Shown here piece by piece: positions 17,305 through 26,019 of a stretch of 64,000 bases of DNA (positions within the stretch are counted from its first letter, which is position 1; the number at the start of each line of letters is the position of its first letter). The notes beneath the pieces are model-generated. The model had not been told where the DNA came from. It saw only the letters and a list, made by a program, of their open reading frames with translations, and ran no database searches. The stretch comes from Nostoc sp. B(2019). Lineage in GTDB: Bacteria > Cyanobacteriota > Cyanobacteriia > Cyanobacteriales > Nostocaceae. The stretch spans positions 1 to 64,000 of the forward strand of contig NZ_WVID01000019.1 of the NCBI RefSeq assembly GCF_010091925.1, given 5' to 3'. Both the position numbers and the translations under genes were made by a program.

Positions 17305-17361
17305 AGCGGTAAGCTGCAAATTAATTATACGTACAGCCAAGATACAAGAATTAGCTGTCAA

Positions 17362-17830
17362 TCAAGGACATACACCTATTCGTCAGGCAGTCATTGATTA
17401 CAGCATATATTTAGACATCGATCAGATTGTTCGGCGGTTGACTGCTATGCACTCAGCGATAGTACGGCTAATATCAGGTAAATAAAGTACATCTAATAAG
17501 AACTGTAAAATTACTGCACTAAATCTGAAGCAGTATTGTCACTTTGGATATTATTCAGTCTATTAGAGCAACAATTAGCGTTAGCCAAAGGCTTTGGCGT
17601 ACCCTTACTCAAAAGCTTGCTACGCGTAGCGTCTCTAAGAGTTGCCATCGCTCTGTTTTATTTTTATTGGTATCATTACTTCTTTATTTGTTACAAATGT
17701 TGTTTTTCTGCGAAAGGCGATCGCTCTACAACGTGGTTTGCGCTCATGAGTGTAGGCGTAGCCCGTCACTATCAGGCTACGCTTACACTCCATACTTGAG
17801 GAAGATATTGTGGATGGAATGTCAATACAA
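17362..17830. other. Repeat-rich intergenic stretch with a gene fragment
   Basis: 469 bp without an intact gene. A plus-strand open stretch ending at about 17484 reads IRQAVIDYSIYLDIDQIVRRL and looks like the end of a lost gene. The rest holds the left arm of a 63-bp inverted repeat (17590-17652), a HIP1 octamer and a smaller hairpin: GTGTAGGCGTAGCC and GGCTACGCTTACAC around 17751-17790. The repeats are of the palindromic type seen elsewhere in this window. Confidence 0.45.
17590..17652 (+). repeat. Left arm of a perfect 63-bp inverted repeat
   Basis: This 63-bp sequence (starting GGCTTTGGCGTACC, containing the palindrome GCTACGCGTAGC, ending GTTGCCATCGCT) is identical to the reverse complement of 18590-18652, exactly 1000 bp away. 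Between the arms lies the ParE/RHH toxin-antitoxin pair. The units are cyanobacterial palindromic-repeat-like. Confidence 0.85.
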
Positions 17831-18169
17831 TCAATCCTCTACTTCCGGCTCACCAATTGTCTTCTGTGCGCCATGACGAATATGGAGAATTCTCACCGTG
17901 GGAACAGGCTGATCTTCAAGAACCGTAAATAGAATACGATAGGTTTGCTTTCCTTGCCCGTAAAGAAGCTGACGAATTTCTTGACTAAAGAAGGCATCCT
18001 CTCGAGCGATTGGACAGCGCCGAGGCATTTCTTGCAGAGAGACGATTGCTTTAATCAGCCCTTGATACCAGAGTTGGGCGCGTTCATCTGTGGTAAACTG
18101 AGAAAAACTTAAGAATGCGGCATCCGCTTCGGCTTTCGCAATGCTAGAGAAATCAATGCGGTACGTCAT
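17831..18169 (-). CDS. ParE/RelE-family toxin
   Basis: A 112-residue toxin of the ParE/RelE superfamily: MTYRIDFSSIAKAEADAAFLSF at the start, a central long helix, MPRRCPIARED, and the closing strands RQLLYGQGKQTYRILFTV and VRILHIRHGAQ typical of the fold. It overlaps the antitoxin gene by 4 bp (ATGA), as usual for such pairs. ParE types inhibit gyrase and RelE types cut mRNA; which applies is not decidable from the sequence. The module would help plasmid retention. Confidence 0.88.
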   Translation of the reverse strand: MTYRIDFSSIAKAEADAAFLSFSQFTTDERAQLWYQGLIKAIVSLQEMPRRCPIAREDAFFSQEIRQLLYGQGKQTYRILFTVLEDQPVPTVRILHIRHGAQKTIGEPEVED

Positions 18170-18420
18170 GCTTCAAGAGACAATCCATATTTCTGATTTT
18201 GTTCAGCAATGAAGTCCTCTAAACTCGAAAATTGTCCTTGCTCAAAATCATCAAGCCCACGTTGGATTCCCTTTAAAGCCTCAAAAAAATCTTGATCGTC
18301 CAAACTCAGTCCTAAAGTCAGCACCGCTAGCGCCATTTGCGAAATATCTTGTCCAGTACTTTCAGCACGCTGTCGCAGCAGTGCCTCAACTTTCGGTGGC
18401 AGATCAAGTGTAATGGACAT
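18166..18420 (-). CDS. Ribbon-helix-helix antitoxin
   Basis: An 84-residue antitoxin from ATG 18420 (MSITLDLPPKVEALLRQRAESTGQDISQMALAVLTLGL), the RHH/CopG-like pattern of a strand followed by two helices. The C-terminus (GLDDFEQGQFSSLEDFIAEQNQKYGL) is the toxin-binding segment. The open frame runs to 18492 but the first codons have no RHH pattern. It is the upstream gene of the pair and likely represses the promoter. Confidence 0.85.
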   Translation of the reverse strand: MSITLDLPPKVEALLRQRAESTGQDISQMALAVLTLGLSLDDQDFFEALKGIQRGLDDFEQGQFSSLEDFIAEQNQKYGLSLEA

Positions 18421-18589
18421 TGTGAGTTTTCCGAGCGTGATATTGGTTTTATTATAGCGATGCCTGCTCTGGGCGTAGCTGCGGCACCTCATAGATTGGG
18501 TAAAGCGGACTGCTCAAGTGTGGGAGTGCTTCAGCTACGCCCGTTGTAGACATCGCGCTAATTCTAGATACCTGTAAAATTAAGCTGCA

Positions 18590-18652
18590 AGCGATGGCAA
18601 CTCTTAGAGACGCTACGCGTAGCAAGCTTTTGAGTAAGGGTACGCCAAAGCC
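18590..18652 (-). repeat. Right arm of the 63-bp inverted repeat
   Basis: Exact reverse complement of 17590-17652. Immediately downstream (18657-18690) a third related unit follows, with GGAGACGC then TTTGCGTAGCTTGC. A further inverted pair, GGGCGTAGCTG (about 18471) and CAGCTACGCCC (about 18531), lies just upstream. Confidence 0.85.
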
Positions 18653-18795
18653 AACTCTTGGAGACGCTTTGCGTAGCTTGCAACTCCTGCGGAGTACGGC
18701 TAACGCATATCTTATTAAAACATTAATCGTTCAATGAAAATTATGGACGTTAAGATTAAACAAATTGTGTCCCAAATTCTTATGGAGTTTCTGGG

Positions 18796-19158
18796 ATGAA
18801 TAGTGGCTTAACTTATGAGCAAGAAACCTTTGTGCAAGATAGTATCCCTGTTAGATTGGGAAAATTGGCAACTAATTTAGCACGGATAAGTCAACTTTTC
18901 AGTGACTCTACGGATGAAGATGTGGTCAAAAGCTTGATTAGAGAGACTATGTATTTTATTGAGTGGATAGCCCCAGATATAGATATTGACAATGCTTTTG
19001 AGTTAGCAAATTTAGGAAGGTTTCTCACACGCTGGCTGTTTAAGTGGGAACAAGCCTGGAATAACACAGAAGCTAAAAACCAGATTATTCAAGAACTTGG
19101 TATTTGGTCAGACAGTGTTTTGCAAATGTCAAAATTACCTGCTGTACAACAATCCTAA
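18796..19158 (+). CDS. Hypothetical helical protein
   Basis: A 120-residue acidic, helical protein with regular leucines and aromatic residues (FVQDSIPVRLGKLATNLARI, YFIEWIAPDIDIDNAFELANL, WLFKWEQAWNN). I recognise no family beyond recurrent Nostoc hypotheticals. It ends 6 bp before the next gene, so the two form an operon. No catalytic motif. Confidence 0.55.
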   Translation: MNSGLTYEQETFVQDSIPVRLGKLATNLARISQLFSDSTDEDVVKSLIRETMYFIEWIAPDIDIDNAFELANLGRFLTRWLFKWEQAWNNTEAKNQIIQELGIWSDSVLQMSKLPAVQQS

Positions 19159-19164
19159 CTGATA

Positions 19165-19512
19165 ATGACTCAATCCCAACCTCCATTACCACAACCCAAA
19201 CTAGAATCTGCTGGTATTACCTCTGACCAGTATTTTGAATTTACTCCAGAAAAACTAGAACTGAGCAACGGATATTTGGGTTATGGTGGACAAGACCAAC
19301 TTGGGTTTCATTTGTCTGTTCTCACCAACATGGGATTGTTGACAGCAGCTCAACATACAAATTTGTCACTGTGGCTAGAAGCACTCAAAAATGTGGTGAG
19401 GGAAAAACTACCAACTGTCAACGCCCAACCAGAAGTAGCAGAAGCAATGCTCAATCGATTTAATCGAGCGATTGCAGACTTGGAGGCAGTGATTGAGTAT
19501 CTGGGACATTGA
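19165..19512 (+). CDS. Hypothetical protein, second gene of the pair
   Basis: A 115-residue protein with a Pro-rich start followed by EFTPEKLELSNGYLGYGGQDQLGFHLSVLTNMGLLTAAQ, a block shared with cyanobacterial hypotheticals, and a helical C-terminus (EVAEAMLNRFNRAIADLEAVI). It is co-directional with the gene 6 bp upstream and convergent with the helicase gene. Function unknown. Confidence 0.55.
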   Translation: MTQSQPPLPQPKLESAGITSDQYFEFTPEKLELSNGYLGYGGQDQLGFHLSVLTNMGLLTAAQHTNLSLWLEALKNVVREKLPTVNAQPEVAEAMLNRFNRAIADLEAVIEYLGH

Positions 19513-19569
19513 CACTCTCTTGACTGCGAAACTAACGCAAGCGCTCGGTTTCACAGTCAGGAGAGTGTT
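19511..19569. terminator. Long hairpin between convergent genes
   Basis: GACACTCTCTTGACTGCGAAAC (19511-19532) pairs with GTTTCACAGTCAGGAGAGTGTT (19548-19569), 19 of 22 positions with a 15-nt loop. It overlaps the ends of the plus-strand 19512 gene and the minus-strand helicase gene. No U-run follows, so a transcript-end role is inferred from position. Confidence 0.55.
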
Positions 19570-22156
19570 AAACATCAGGTGTAGCGATCGCATCTAACAA
19601 CAGTAATCCCATTTGCTTCAATAAAGCAGTGTTACCATCAGGGCAACCATGTTGAATTAGGCACTTGGCACAGCCAGTATCGCAATTGCAATCTCGTGCG
19701 ATCGCCTTAGCAGCACTAGCAAGTTTTGGCAGATGTTTAAACACAGCCTCAGCCGCACCATTACCACCATCACTGGTATCATAGAAATAGCCTGTGTAAT
19801 TGTTACTTTCCCCTAACTCCTTCACTACTGTAAAATTCACCTGTTTTGGGTCAACTCTAGCCACCAGCTGTAACGCTCTCATAATTTGATGCCCAAAGCT
19901 GTGGATAGCAATCAAGGTACTGGAATATTCCCACAACTGTTGATAGCCCGGTGGAATCGGTTCGCCACTGCGGGTTAAATTGGTTCTAGTTTCCAAGGCA
20001 TTGTGCTGGAGGTATTCCCGCGCACTTGAATTAATCGCTAGTTTGACCATTGGTGCTGAAAATTGAGTACGGAAAGGCTGCTCAAACTTTTCTTCTGACA
20101 GGGTTTTCACAATTACAGCTTTGCGTGTGAGTTTGCTACAAAGCGGACAACGATGTTTTTTAGGTAGCGATTCCTTGTAGTTAAGACACCGCTTGTTCAA
20201 ACAAGTCTGCTCATAGATTTGGGTCATTAAACTGTAACCACTGGTAATGTGTTTAACCTCACCAAAACTAAGTTCTAGGGTTAAGTATTCCTGACAGTCA
20301 TCAACTTTACTGACTTGAGAAAACAGCAATGGTAACTTCACCGGATCTGTTAGCACTGTTAGGCTACTGGTTTCTGATTCTGTAACTGCAATTGTAAAAA
20401 GTGGGCTATCTGCTGTCTGTTTTAAAATTGCTTGCTTGCTGTTCAAGTCAAGGGAGATGCACTGATAAGTCAGCATTCGTCCATTGGCATCTTGTCGTTT
20501 GTAGATGGCTTGGGGATGGACTTCCCGGTGGGCAATATCTTCTGAGATTTCCTCCAGTTCTTCCCCAGATTCTGCATCTACTAGCTTGATGGTAGTTTGG
20601 GATAAGCCACCCCGAAAGTTAACATCTTTATGGGGATAACCCTTTGCCCACAGTCCATTACGACCTTTATTTAGATGCCCTTGGGCTAACAGGAGTTTTG
20701 CTACCTCGTAAGCTGCTGTGCCAAAGTAGTGCTTGATTTTATTAGTAGGAATACCAGTTTCTGCGGCTGCACACATCAAATGTTTAGCAGCAAAGATGGG
20801 ATATTCGTCATTAAAGAATACTTCCTCAGCTTCTGGCGATACCAGCATTTCTGGATGTTCTGCTACATAGCAGTCAATGGGATTGAGAGCATTGGGAAGC
20901 AGCACTGTCAGTCCAGACTGAGAACGTCCGGCACGACCACTGCGTTGCTGGTATGCCATTTTGGAACCTGGCCAGCCACGCAAAATGCAACATTCTAATT
21001 CTGGTAGGTCAATTCCAGCTTCTAATGCTTCTGTGGCAATAATCCACTTGAGCGTGCCAGACTGGAGCTGGTCAACTACTTCTGCGCGACGCTCAGAAGT
21101 AATGCCACTGTAGAAAGCGGCTACTTGGTTTGATTTGAGTAATTCTGTTAGTTCCCGCACGCTGCGACGGGAGTTACAAAAGGCGATACCTGATTTACCT
21201 TGATTGAGCAAAAATTGAATTATCCGAGCGGTATCACCAGTCAGATTGTAACTAGGCTGAGTGATTATTATTTGTCTAGATGGTGAAGCTGCTCCACTTT
21301 TGCGAATCCAAATCAGGGGTTTAGGGTTGAGTTTAGTTGGTTTTAAACCGGAGATTTTCAGAGCCAGTTGTTTAGGATTACCACAAGTGGCACTCAGGAA
21401 GATAAATTGCAGTTTCTTGGAGTCACCACCGTAATGATCTACTGCTAGTTTAATGCGACGAATCAGCCAGGACATATTTGCGCCATAGCTACCTGAGAGG
21501 GTATGAGCTTCGTCAAGCAGTACATAGCGTAATCGCTGATAAAAGTTTGCCCAATGCGCGGATTTCCAGGCTTGCTTGAGTTGAAAGTGGATTAATTCTG
21601 GTGTGACACCTAAAATATGCGGTTCACTCTTGAGGATTTGTTCTCGTTTTTCTGATTTGACATCTCCAGTGATCATTGCCAGTATAGGTCTGGATTGTGT
21701 TGGTATGGTAGAGAGTAGTTCAGAGATTTTGTGGAACTGGTCTAGTGCTAAGGCTCGTAGTCCATAAAATGCTAATGCTCGATGTTCTTCATTTATACAA
21801 CCTTCCAGAATGGCGGGGTATGTGCTGAGAGTTTTGCCACTGGCTGTGGGAGAGGTGAGGATTAAACTTTTACCTTGTCTAATTGCTTGTAAGGCTTGAA
21901 GTTGGTGAGAGTAAAGTTGGGTGATTCCTAATGATTGAAGTGCTTTAATTAATTTATTTGGTAGGTCATTAGGGATATTTTTAAGATTAGGTTCTTTGGC
22001 AGAAATAGTCTGTTGCCAGAGTAAATCTTCACCTAGAAATTCAGCAATATCTGTTGGTTCAGTAGGATGGTTATTTAAGTTGGAATTTTCTGTAATGGGT
22101 GTACTAGGTGGTGTCCAAAAGCTTTGTAGCAGGGCATTGTAGTTGGGCGTGGTCAT
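19568..22156 (-). CDS. DEAD/DEAH helicase with DUF1998 zinc-binding C-terminus
   Basis: An 862-residue superfamily 2 helicase. Motif I is SPTASGKT (102-109), motif II DEAH at 215-218, then SATCGNP, and the C-terminal RecA domain holds LKWIIATEALEAGIDLPELECCI and QQRSGRAGRSQSG. A four-cysteine pair appears at CLNKRCLNY...CPLCSK, and the end has DUF1998-type cysteines (CNCDTGCAKCLIQHGCPDG). The closest families I recognise are MrfA/Hrq1-like repair helicases; DrmA of DISARM also carries DUF1998. It is divergent from the XRE operon across 250 bp and may belong to the same island. Confidence 0.87.
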   Translation of the reverse strand: MTTPNYNALLQSFWTPPSTPITENSNLNNHPTEPTDIAEFLGEDLLWQQTISAKEPNLKNIPNDLPNKLIKALQSLGITQLYSHQLQALQAIRQGKSLILTSPTASGKTLSTYPAILEGCINEEHRALAFYGLRALALDQFHKISELLSTIPTQSRPILAMITGDVKSEKREQILKSEPHILGVTPELIHFQLKQAWKSAHWANFYQRLRYVLLDEAHTLSGSYGANMSWLIRRIKLAVDHYGGDSKKLQFIFLSATCGNPKQLALKISGLKPTKLNPKPLIWIRKSGAASPSRQIIITQPSYNLTGDTARIIQFLLNQGKSGIAFCNSRRSVRELTELLKSNQVAAFYSGITSERRAEVVDQLQSGTLKWIIATEALEAGIDLPELECCILRGWPGSKMAYQQRSGRAGRSQSGLTVLLPNALNPIDCYVAEHPEMLVSPEAEEVFFNDEYPIFAAKHLMCAAAETGIPTNKIKHYFGTAAYEVAKLLLAQGHLNKGRNGLWAKGYPHKDVNFRGGLSQTTIKLVDAESGEELEEISEDIAHREVHPQAIYKRQDANGRMLTYQCISLDLNSKQAILKQTADSPLFTIAVTESETSSLTVLTDPVKLPLLFSQVSKVDDCQEYLTLELSFGEVKHITSGYSLMTQIYEQTCLNKRCLNYKESLPKKHRCPLCSKLTRKAVIVKTLSEEKFEQPFRTQFSAPMVKLAINSSAREYLQHNALETRTNLTRSGEPIPPGYQQLWEYSSTLIAIHSFGHQIMRALQLVARVDPKQVNFTVVKELGESNNYTGYFYDTSDGGNGAAEAVFKHLPKLASAAKAIARDCNCDTGCAKCLIQHGCPDGNTALLKQMGLLLLDAIATPDV

Positions 22157-22349
22157 AGTCGTAGTCTTCGCTCACTGCCCTAAAAAATCCCCCATTGGGG
22201 GAGTGATACCGAAGTAGGCTAGGTCTTTATTGTCATTTTTACAACTCTGGGTTGTTTTAACCTGGGCATAAGAATATTCAGTACACAGTGTAATATACAA
22301 AACTTATCTCACGGTTGATGGTTAACAAATAAATTAGTCTGAACTCCGA

Positions 22350-22400
22350 TTGACATTTTGTCTTACCAAACGTAAGATTATCTTACTAAACGTAATATAG
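22350..22400 (+). promoter_or_regulatory. Sigma-70-type promoter with tandem operators of the XRE operon
   Basis: TTGACA at 22350-22355 and TAAGAT at 22373-22378 are 17 bp apart, a near-ideal promoter. Overlapping the -10 and continuing downstream are two 20-bp direct repeats beginning TCTTAC-AAACGTAA (22361-22380 and 22381-22400), each a palindrome CTTAC-n-GTAAG. The XRE repressor encoded two genes later is the natural binder; the repeat arrangement suggests cooperative autorepression. Confidence 0.75.
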
Positions 22401-22411
22401 TGTGCTGCACT

Positions 22412-22705
22412 ATGACCCCAGAAAATGTAAAGGTCAAGCTGATAGAAGTGTTTCAAGAAATGCAGACTGATTGCGGGTATCAAGGGCAACCAATTACGGG
22501 AACAACCTGTCCTTTCAATGATTTAGGGTGGTTTGACAGTTATCTATGTCTTGCTGCTATTACTATGCTGTCTACTGAACTGAATGTAGACATTCCAAAC
22601 GATGTAAACATTTTTCTTTCAGAGGATGGCACGCAGCGACTCACTATCAACGAATCAGTTGATGTAGTTTGTGAAATCGTCAGTAAAGGGAATCAAAAGA
22701 GATGA
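22412..22705 (+). CDS. Acyl-carrier-protein-like small protein, first gene of the operon
   Basis: A 97-residue acidic protein from ATG 22412 (a GTG lies 12 bp upstream). The pattern LGWFDSYLCLAAITMLSTELNVDIPNDVNIF, with an Asp-Ser followed by a helix and then IP-D, resembles carrier proteins, where that Ser carries phosphopantetheine. The match is by pattern only and the family is not confirmed. It overlaps the repressor gene by 4 bp, so both are coupled. Confidence 0.5.
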   Translation: MTPENVKVKLIEVFQEMQTDCGYQGQPITGTTCPFNDLGWFDSYLCLAAITMLSTELNVDIPNDVNIFLSEDGTQRLTINESVDVVCEIVSKGNQKR

Positions 22706-23052
22706 CTGAACTAAAAGACAAAAAAGCAATTATCGCTTCTCGCATTCGGGAAGCGCGTAAAATGGCTGGTCTCTCTCAGGCACAAGTAGCTAAAATTCTT
22801 GGACTGCATCGACCCTCTGTTTCTGAAATAGAGGCCGGGAACAGAAATGCTTCTGCTGAAGAGATAGCAAAACTTGCAGAAATTTTTGATGTAAGTGTGT
22901 CATGGCTATTTGCTGAGGGTGTGGATAAAGTCGATATTCATGACAATAAACTTCAGCTTGCTGCTCGGGAACTCCAAAAGCTGAAACCAGAAGATTTAGA
23001 CCGACTGTTAATATTACTTGCTTCAATGCGAACAGGGAGAGACAACCTGTGA
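22702..23052 (+). CDS. XRE/Cro-type repressor
   Basis: A 116-residue regulator. The helix-turn-helix is clear: IASRIREARKMAGLSQAQVAKILGLHRPSVSEIEAGNRNASAEEIAKLAEIFDVSVSWLF. The C-terminal part (about 75-116) is a helical dimerisation segment. It overlaps both neighbours by 4 bp. XRE next to an ImmA/IrrE peptidase usually means an inducible repressor cut by the peptidase; its operators are probably the tandem repeats at 22361-22400. Confidence 0.93.
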   Translation: MTELKDKKAIIASRIREARKMAGLSQAQVAKILGLHRPSVSEIEAGNRNASAEEIAKLAEIFDVSVSWLFAEGVDKVDIHDNKLQLAARELQKLKPEDLDRLLILLASMRTGRDNL

Positions 23053-23963
23053 TTAGTAATATTAGTTACTTTGATACCAAGTGTAGGAAAAAATCTGTGG
23101 CTAATCAGAAGCAAGAATTGGCTAAACAGGCCATGCGTAAATCAATCGAAATTCGGACAAAAGCTGGTTTAGACCTCAAAAGTCCAATTTGTATCTATAA
23201 CTTATGCGACAAACTTAACGTTAAAGTTCGATTTGTTGACATCAGTATGGAAGGTATGTATCTAAAAGAAAATGAACCACAAATATTACTTTCCGCGTTA
23301 CGTCCTTTTACTAGGCGTAACTTTACCTGCGGTCATGAACTCGGACATCACGTTTTTGGACACAGTTCAACCATTGATGAACTGATAAAGGATTCGGAAA
23401 AATCTAAACCTTTTTATCCTGACGAGTTTCTGGTTGACTCCTTTGCAGCTTTCTTACTCATGCCGACTTTGGGCGTAAGAAAAGCATTTACTTCTCGTGG
23501 CTGGGATATTTCTTCAGCAACACCAGTTCAGATTTTCACAGTTGCCTGTAGTTTTGGTGTTGGGTACGAGACTCTGATCAATCACATGACTTATGCGCTA
23601 GAAATTATTAATCGCACCAAAGCTGAGTTACTTCTCAAATTTACACCCAAATCTATCCGCCAAGAAGTTATTGGTTTTTCATCAACAGAGCCGTTAATTA
23701 TTGCTGATAAAGATTGGTCAATGACTACACTTGATGCTGAGGTTGGAAGTTATCTTCTTCTACCAAGCACAGCAGAAGCAACGAATGAAACTATTAATTT
23801 CCAAGAAAATCACCCACAAGGTCGTCTCTTTCGAGCTAACCGTCCTGGGATTGTGCGTGTCTACTGTCCTGATGCTGATTGGGCAGTTCTTGTGCGGATT
23901 TCTCGTTATCAGTTTGTTGGATTAAGTCAATATCGCCACCTTGAGGAGATGGAAGATGAGTAA
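23049..23963 (+). CDS. ImmA/IrrE-family metallopeptidase
   Basis: A 304-residue protein with GTG start, overlapping the previous stop by 4 bp. The zinc motif HELGHH (H96, E97, H100) sits in the context CGHELGHHVFGHSS, and VDSFAAFLLMP is the third conserved block of the family. Residues about 205-304 form a separate region that ends in a beta-rich segment (IVRVYCPDADWAVLVRISRYQFVGL). ImmA-type peptidases degrade the repressor upon a stress signal, so it is the candidate switch of the operon. Confidence 0.92.
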   Translation: MISNISYFDTKCRKKSVANQKQELAKQAMRKSIEIRTKAGLDLKSPICIYNLCDKLNVKVRFVDISMEGMYLKENEPQILLSALRPFTRRNFTCGHELGHHVFGHSSTIDELIKDSEKSKPFYPDEFLVDSFAAFLLMPTLGVRKAFTSRGWDISSATPVQIFTVACSFGVGYETLINHMTYALEIINRTKAELLLKFTPKSIRQEVIGFSSTEPLIIADKDWSMTTLDAEVGSYLLLPSTAEATNETINFQENHPQGRLFRANRPGIVRVYCPDADWAVLVRISRYQFVGLSQYRHLEEMEDE

Positions 23964-24762
23964 TAGTACGCCTCTCCTTATTGATGAAACAAACCTTTCT
24001 TATGCTTGGTGTCGTGCATTCCTGCACATTATCGATCATCCTGGCAATGAAATTTCACCACTAATAATAAGCTTAACAGGCTTTAACAAAGGTATTCCCA
24101 ACGAAGATCAATCTATTCGACATGCACTAGATAACTGCCTTAAAAATAACAGCGAACAAAGTATCCACACAGTTGCAAATACAATTTTCCCTGGTTCTTT
24201 ATGGAGGCATTCTAAATATGACCGGAAAAAATTCTTTGAAACTTACATTGATACTTTGCCAAGAATTAAGGCTCTTGCTAAGTCTAAAAATAGACGTGGA
24301 CTTTATTTTGAAAGGTTAATTGCTTTTGGTTCAGAATCACATCATTTCAACCAGCTAGAACACATTATTTCTGAGTACACATCGCGCCCAAATGTTAGAA
24401 AAAGTATGCTTCAAGCTTCAATTTTTGATCCTGCACAAGATCATGTTTGTGATCCATACCTTCCTTTTCCTTGTCTGCAACACGTCAGTTTTGTGCCTAA
24501 CAATGAAGACAAAACTCTTGTTATCAATGCTTTCTATGCCACTCAACAGCTTATTAATAAAGCCTACGGTAACTACTTGGGGCTATGCAGATTGGGATAT
24601 TTTATGGCTCATGAAATGGGATTGATACTTGACCGGATGAACTGCTTTGTAGGTGTAGAAAAATTACAGAAAATTGGTACAAAAACAATTGGTAAAAAAT
24701 CGCCAATTCTCACTCCAGTTATAGATGCTGCTAGAAATACAACTAGTAAGTGGCAAACATAA
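23956..24762 (+). CDS. Thymidylate-synthase-like protein
   Basis: A 268-residue protein from ATG 23956, which overlaps the peptidase gene by 8 bp and has GGAG/GGAAG upstream. The C-terminal half resembles thymidylate synthases: FPCLQHVSFV with C173 in the place of the catalytic Cys of LPPC-HxxFQF, then NAFYATQQLINKAYGNYLGLCRLGYFMAHEMG, matching the YQRS-DLFLGLPFNIASYALL block. The Asn of TS that selects dUMP is not in the same frame of residues, so it may use another nucleotide. The first 130 residues have no strong match. In context it probably makes or modifies a nucleotide. Confidence 0.65.
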   Translation: MSNSTPLLIDETNLSYAWCRAFLHIIDHPGNEISPLIISLTGFNKGIPNEDQSIRHALDNCLKNNSEQSIHTVANTIFPGSLWRHSKYDRKKFFETYIDTLPRIKALAKSKNRRGLYFERLIAFGSESHHFNQLEHIISEYTSRPNVRKSMLQASIFDPAQDHVCDPYLPFPCLQHVSFVPNNEDKTLVINAFYATQQLINKAYGNYLGLCRLGYFMAHEMGLILDRMNCFVGVEKLQKIGTKTIGKKSPILTPVIDAARNTTSKWQT

Positions 24763-24853
24763 AAATAGATAAAATATATCTTTTGTTTGCGTAGATAAGC
24801 TTAACAAAAGCTTTTTACGGACAAGAGTCATTCACTAATTTAGGGAAACAGAG

Positions 24854-25999
24854 ATGTTTCTTAAGAGAAATAAAATGGTAACAAAACGTCAGAAACAGTC
24901 CAGCGAAAATACTGGGCAGGACAAACAATTAAGTCTTGATATTGGCAACAGTGGCGAAAAAGCAATCTCATCACCAGTCATTATTTCACATATTTCACCC
25001 ATAAAGCCTACAGTTGTATTCAATACTTATTGGCAGTTCGCTGCGGAACGACAAAAGATTTTTTTCAAAAAACTAGAAAATGCACCAATGCCTTGGACTG
25101 ATGATCCAATTCTTTCTACATACAAGTTTACAAACGCTTATCGTGCAAGTGATCGTACAAGCCAGTATTTAATACGCAATGTTATCTATCGGGATGATCT
25201 ACCATCTTCAATCAATGAAGTATTCTTTAGAATTATCCTCTTCAAGATTTTTAACAAAATTGAAACTTGGGAGCTTCTAGAAAATAATATTGGTCACATT
25301 ACTTATGCTGACTATTCATTTGAACGCTACGATAAAATTCTCACAGAAACCATGCAGTCAGGTCAGACCATCTATTCTGCGGCCTATATCATGCCATCGG
25401 GTGGTAAAACATTTGGATATACTACAAAACATCGCAATAATCTTAAGTTGATTGAGAAGATGATGGCGGATAATCTGCCACAGAAACTCGCAGAGTCACG
25501 AAATATGCACCAGGGTTTCGATTTACTACATAGTTATCCAACTATTGGCGATTTTTTGGCATATCAGTTTATAACTGATGTTAACTATAGCGAGATTACT
25601 AACTATAGCGAGATGGCATTTGTCGTTCCTGGGCCTGGTGCGCTTGATGGTATCCGCAAATGTTTTCTTGATTTAGGAGGCTTAAACGAACCAGAAATTA
25701 TTAAATTTATGGCAGAGCGACAAGAATTAGAATTTGAGAGGTTAGGACTCAATTATCAGTCACTTTGGGGACGTAAACTGCAATTAATTGACTGCCAAAA
25801 TCTATTTTGTGAGGTAGATAAATATTCTCGGATGAAACACCCTGAAATATCAGGAATATCAGGAAGAACTCGTATAAAGCAAAAGTATTCAGTTAACGTA
25901 CAACCAATTAGTTATTGGTATCCACCAAAATGGAAAATTAACCAAACTATAGAAGAATATACAAAAATTCAAGCTTCTGGACGGTCTAAATCTAATTAG
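24854..25999 (+). CDS. 5-hmdU DNA kinase helical-domain family (modified-base enzyme)
   Basis: A 381-residue protein; a second ATG at 24875 is also possible. Residues about 57-115 (YWQFAAERQKIFFKKLE, PWTDDPILSTYKFTNAYRASD, SQYLIRN) and FRIILFKIFNKIETWELLE match, as I recognise it, the HMUDK-helical/glutamyl-putrescinyl-thymine-pyrophosphorylase-type family predicted computationally as DNA base modifiers. PGPGALDGIRKCF and LQLIDCQNLFCEVDKY are further conserved-looking blocks. The N-terminal 40 residues are polar and include QLSLDI, a weak clamp-motif match. No substrate is established; the MazG neighbour fits nucleotide handling. Confidence 0.7.
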   Translation: MFLKRNKMVTKRQKQSSENTGQDKQLSLDIGNSGEKAISSPVIISHISPIKPTVVFNTYWQFAAERQKIFFKKLENAPMPWTDDPILSTYKFTNAYRASDRTSQYLIRNVIYRDDLPSSINEVFFRIILFKIFNKIETWELLENNIGHITYADYSFERYDKILTETMQSGQTIYSAAYIMPSGGKTFGYTTKHRNNLKLIEKMMADNLPQKLAESRNMHQGFDLLHSYPTIGDFLAYQFITDVNYSEITNYSEMAFVVPGPGALDGIRKCFLDLGGLNEPEIIKFMAERQELEFERLGLNYQSLWGRKLQLIDCQNLFCEVDKYSRMKHPEISGISGRTRIKQKYSVNVQPISYWYPPKWKINQTIEEYTKIQASGRSKSN

Positions 26000-26019
26000 A
26001 ATCTCAGGGTAAGGAGTGA

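Noticed and set aside
17536-17876. Two overlapping plus-strand frames of 87 and 110 codons
   Set aside because: They cross the 63-bp repeat arm and overlap the toxin gene end; codon use is inconsistent and the peptides are repeat-derived.
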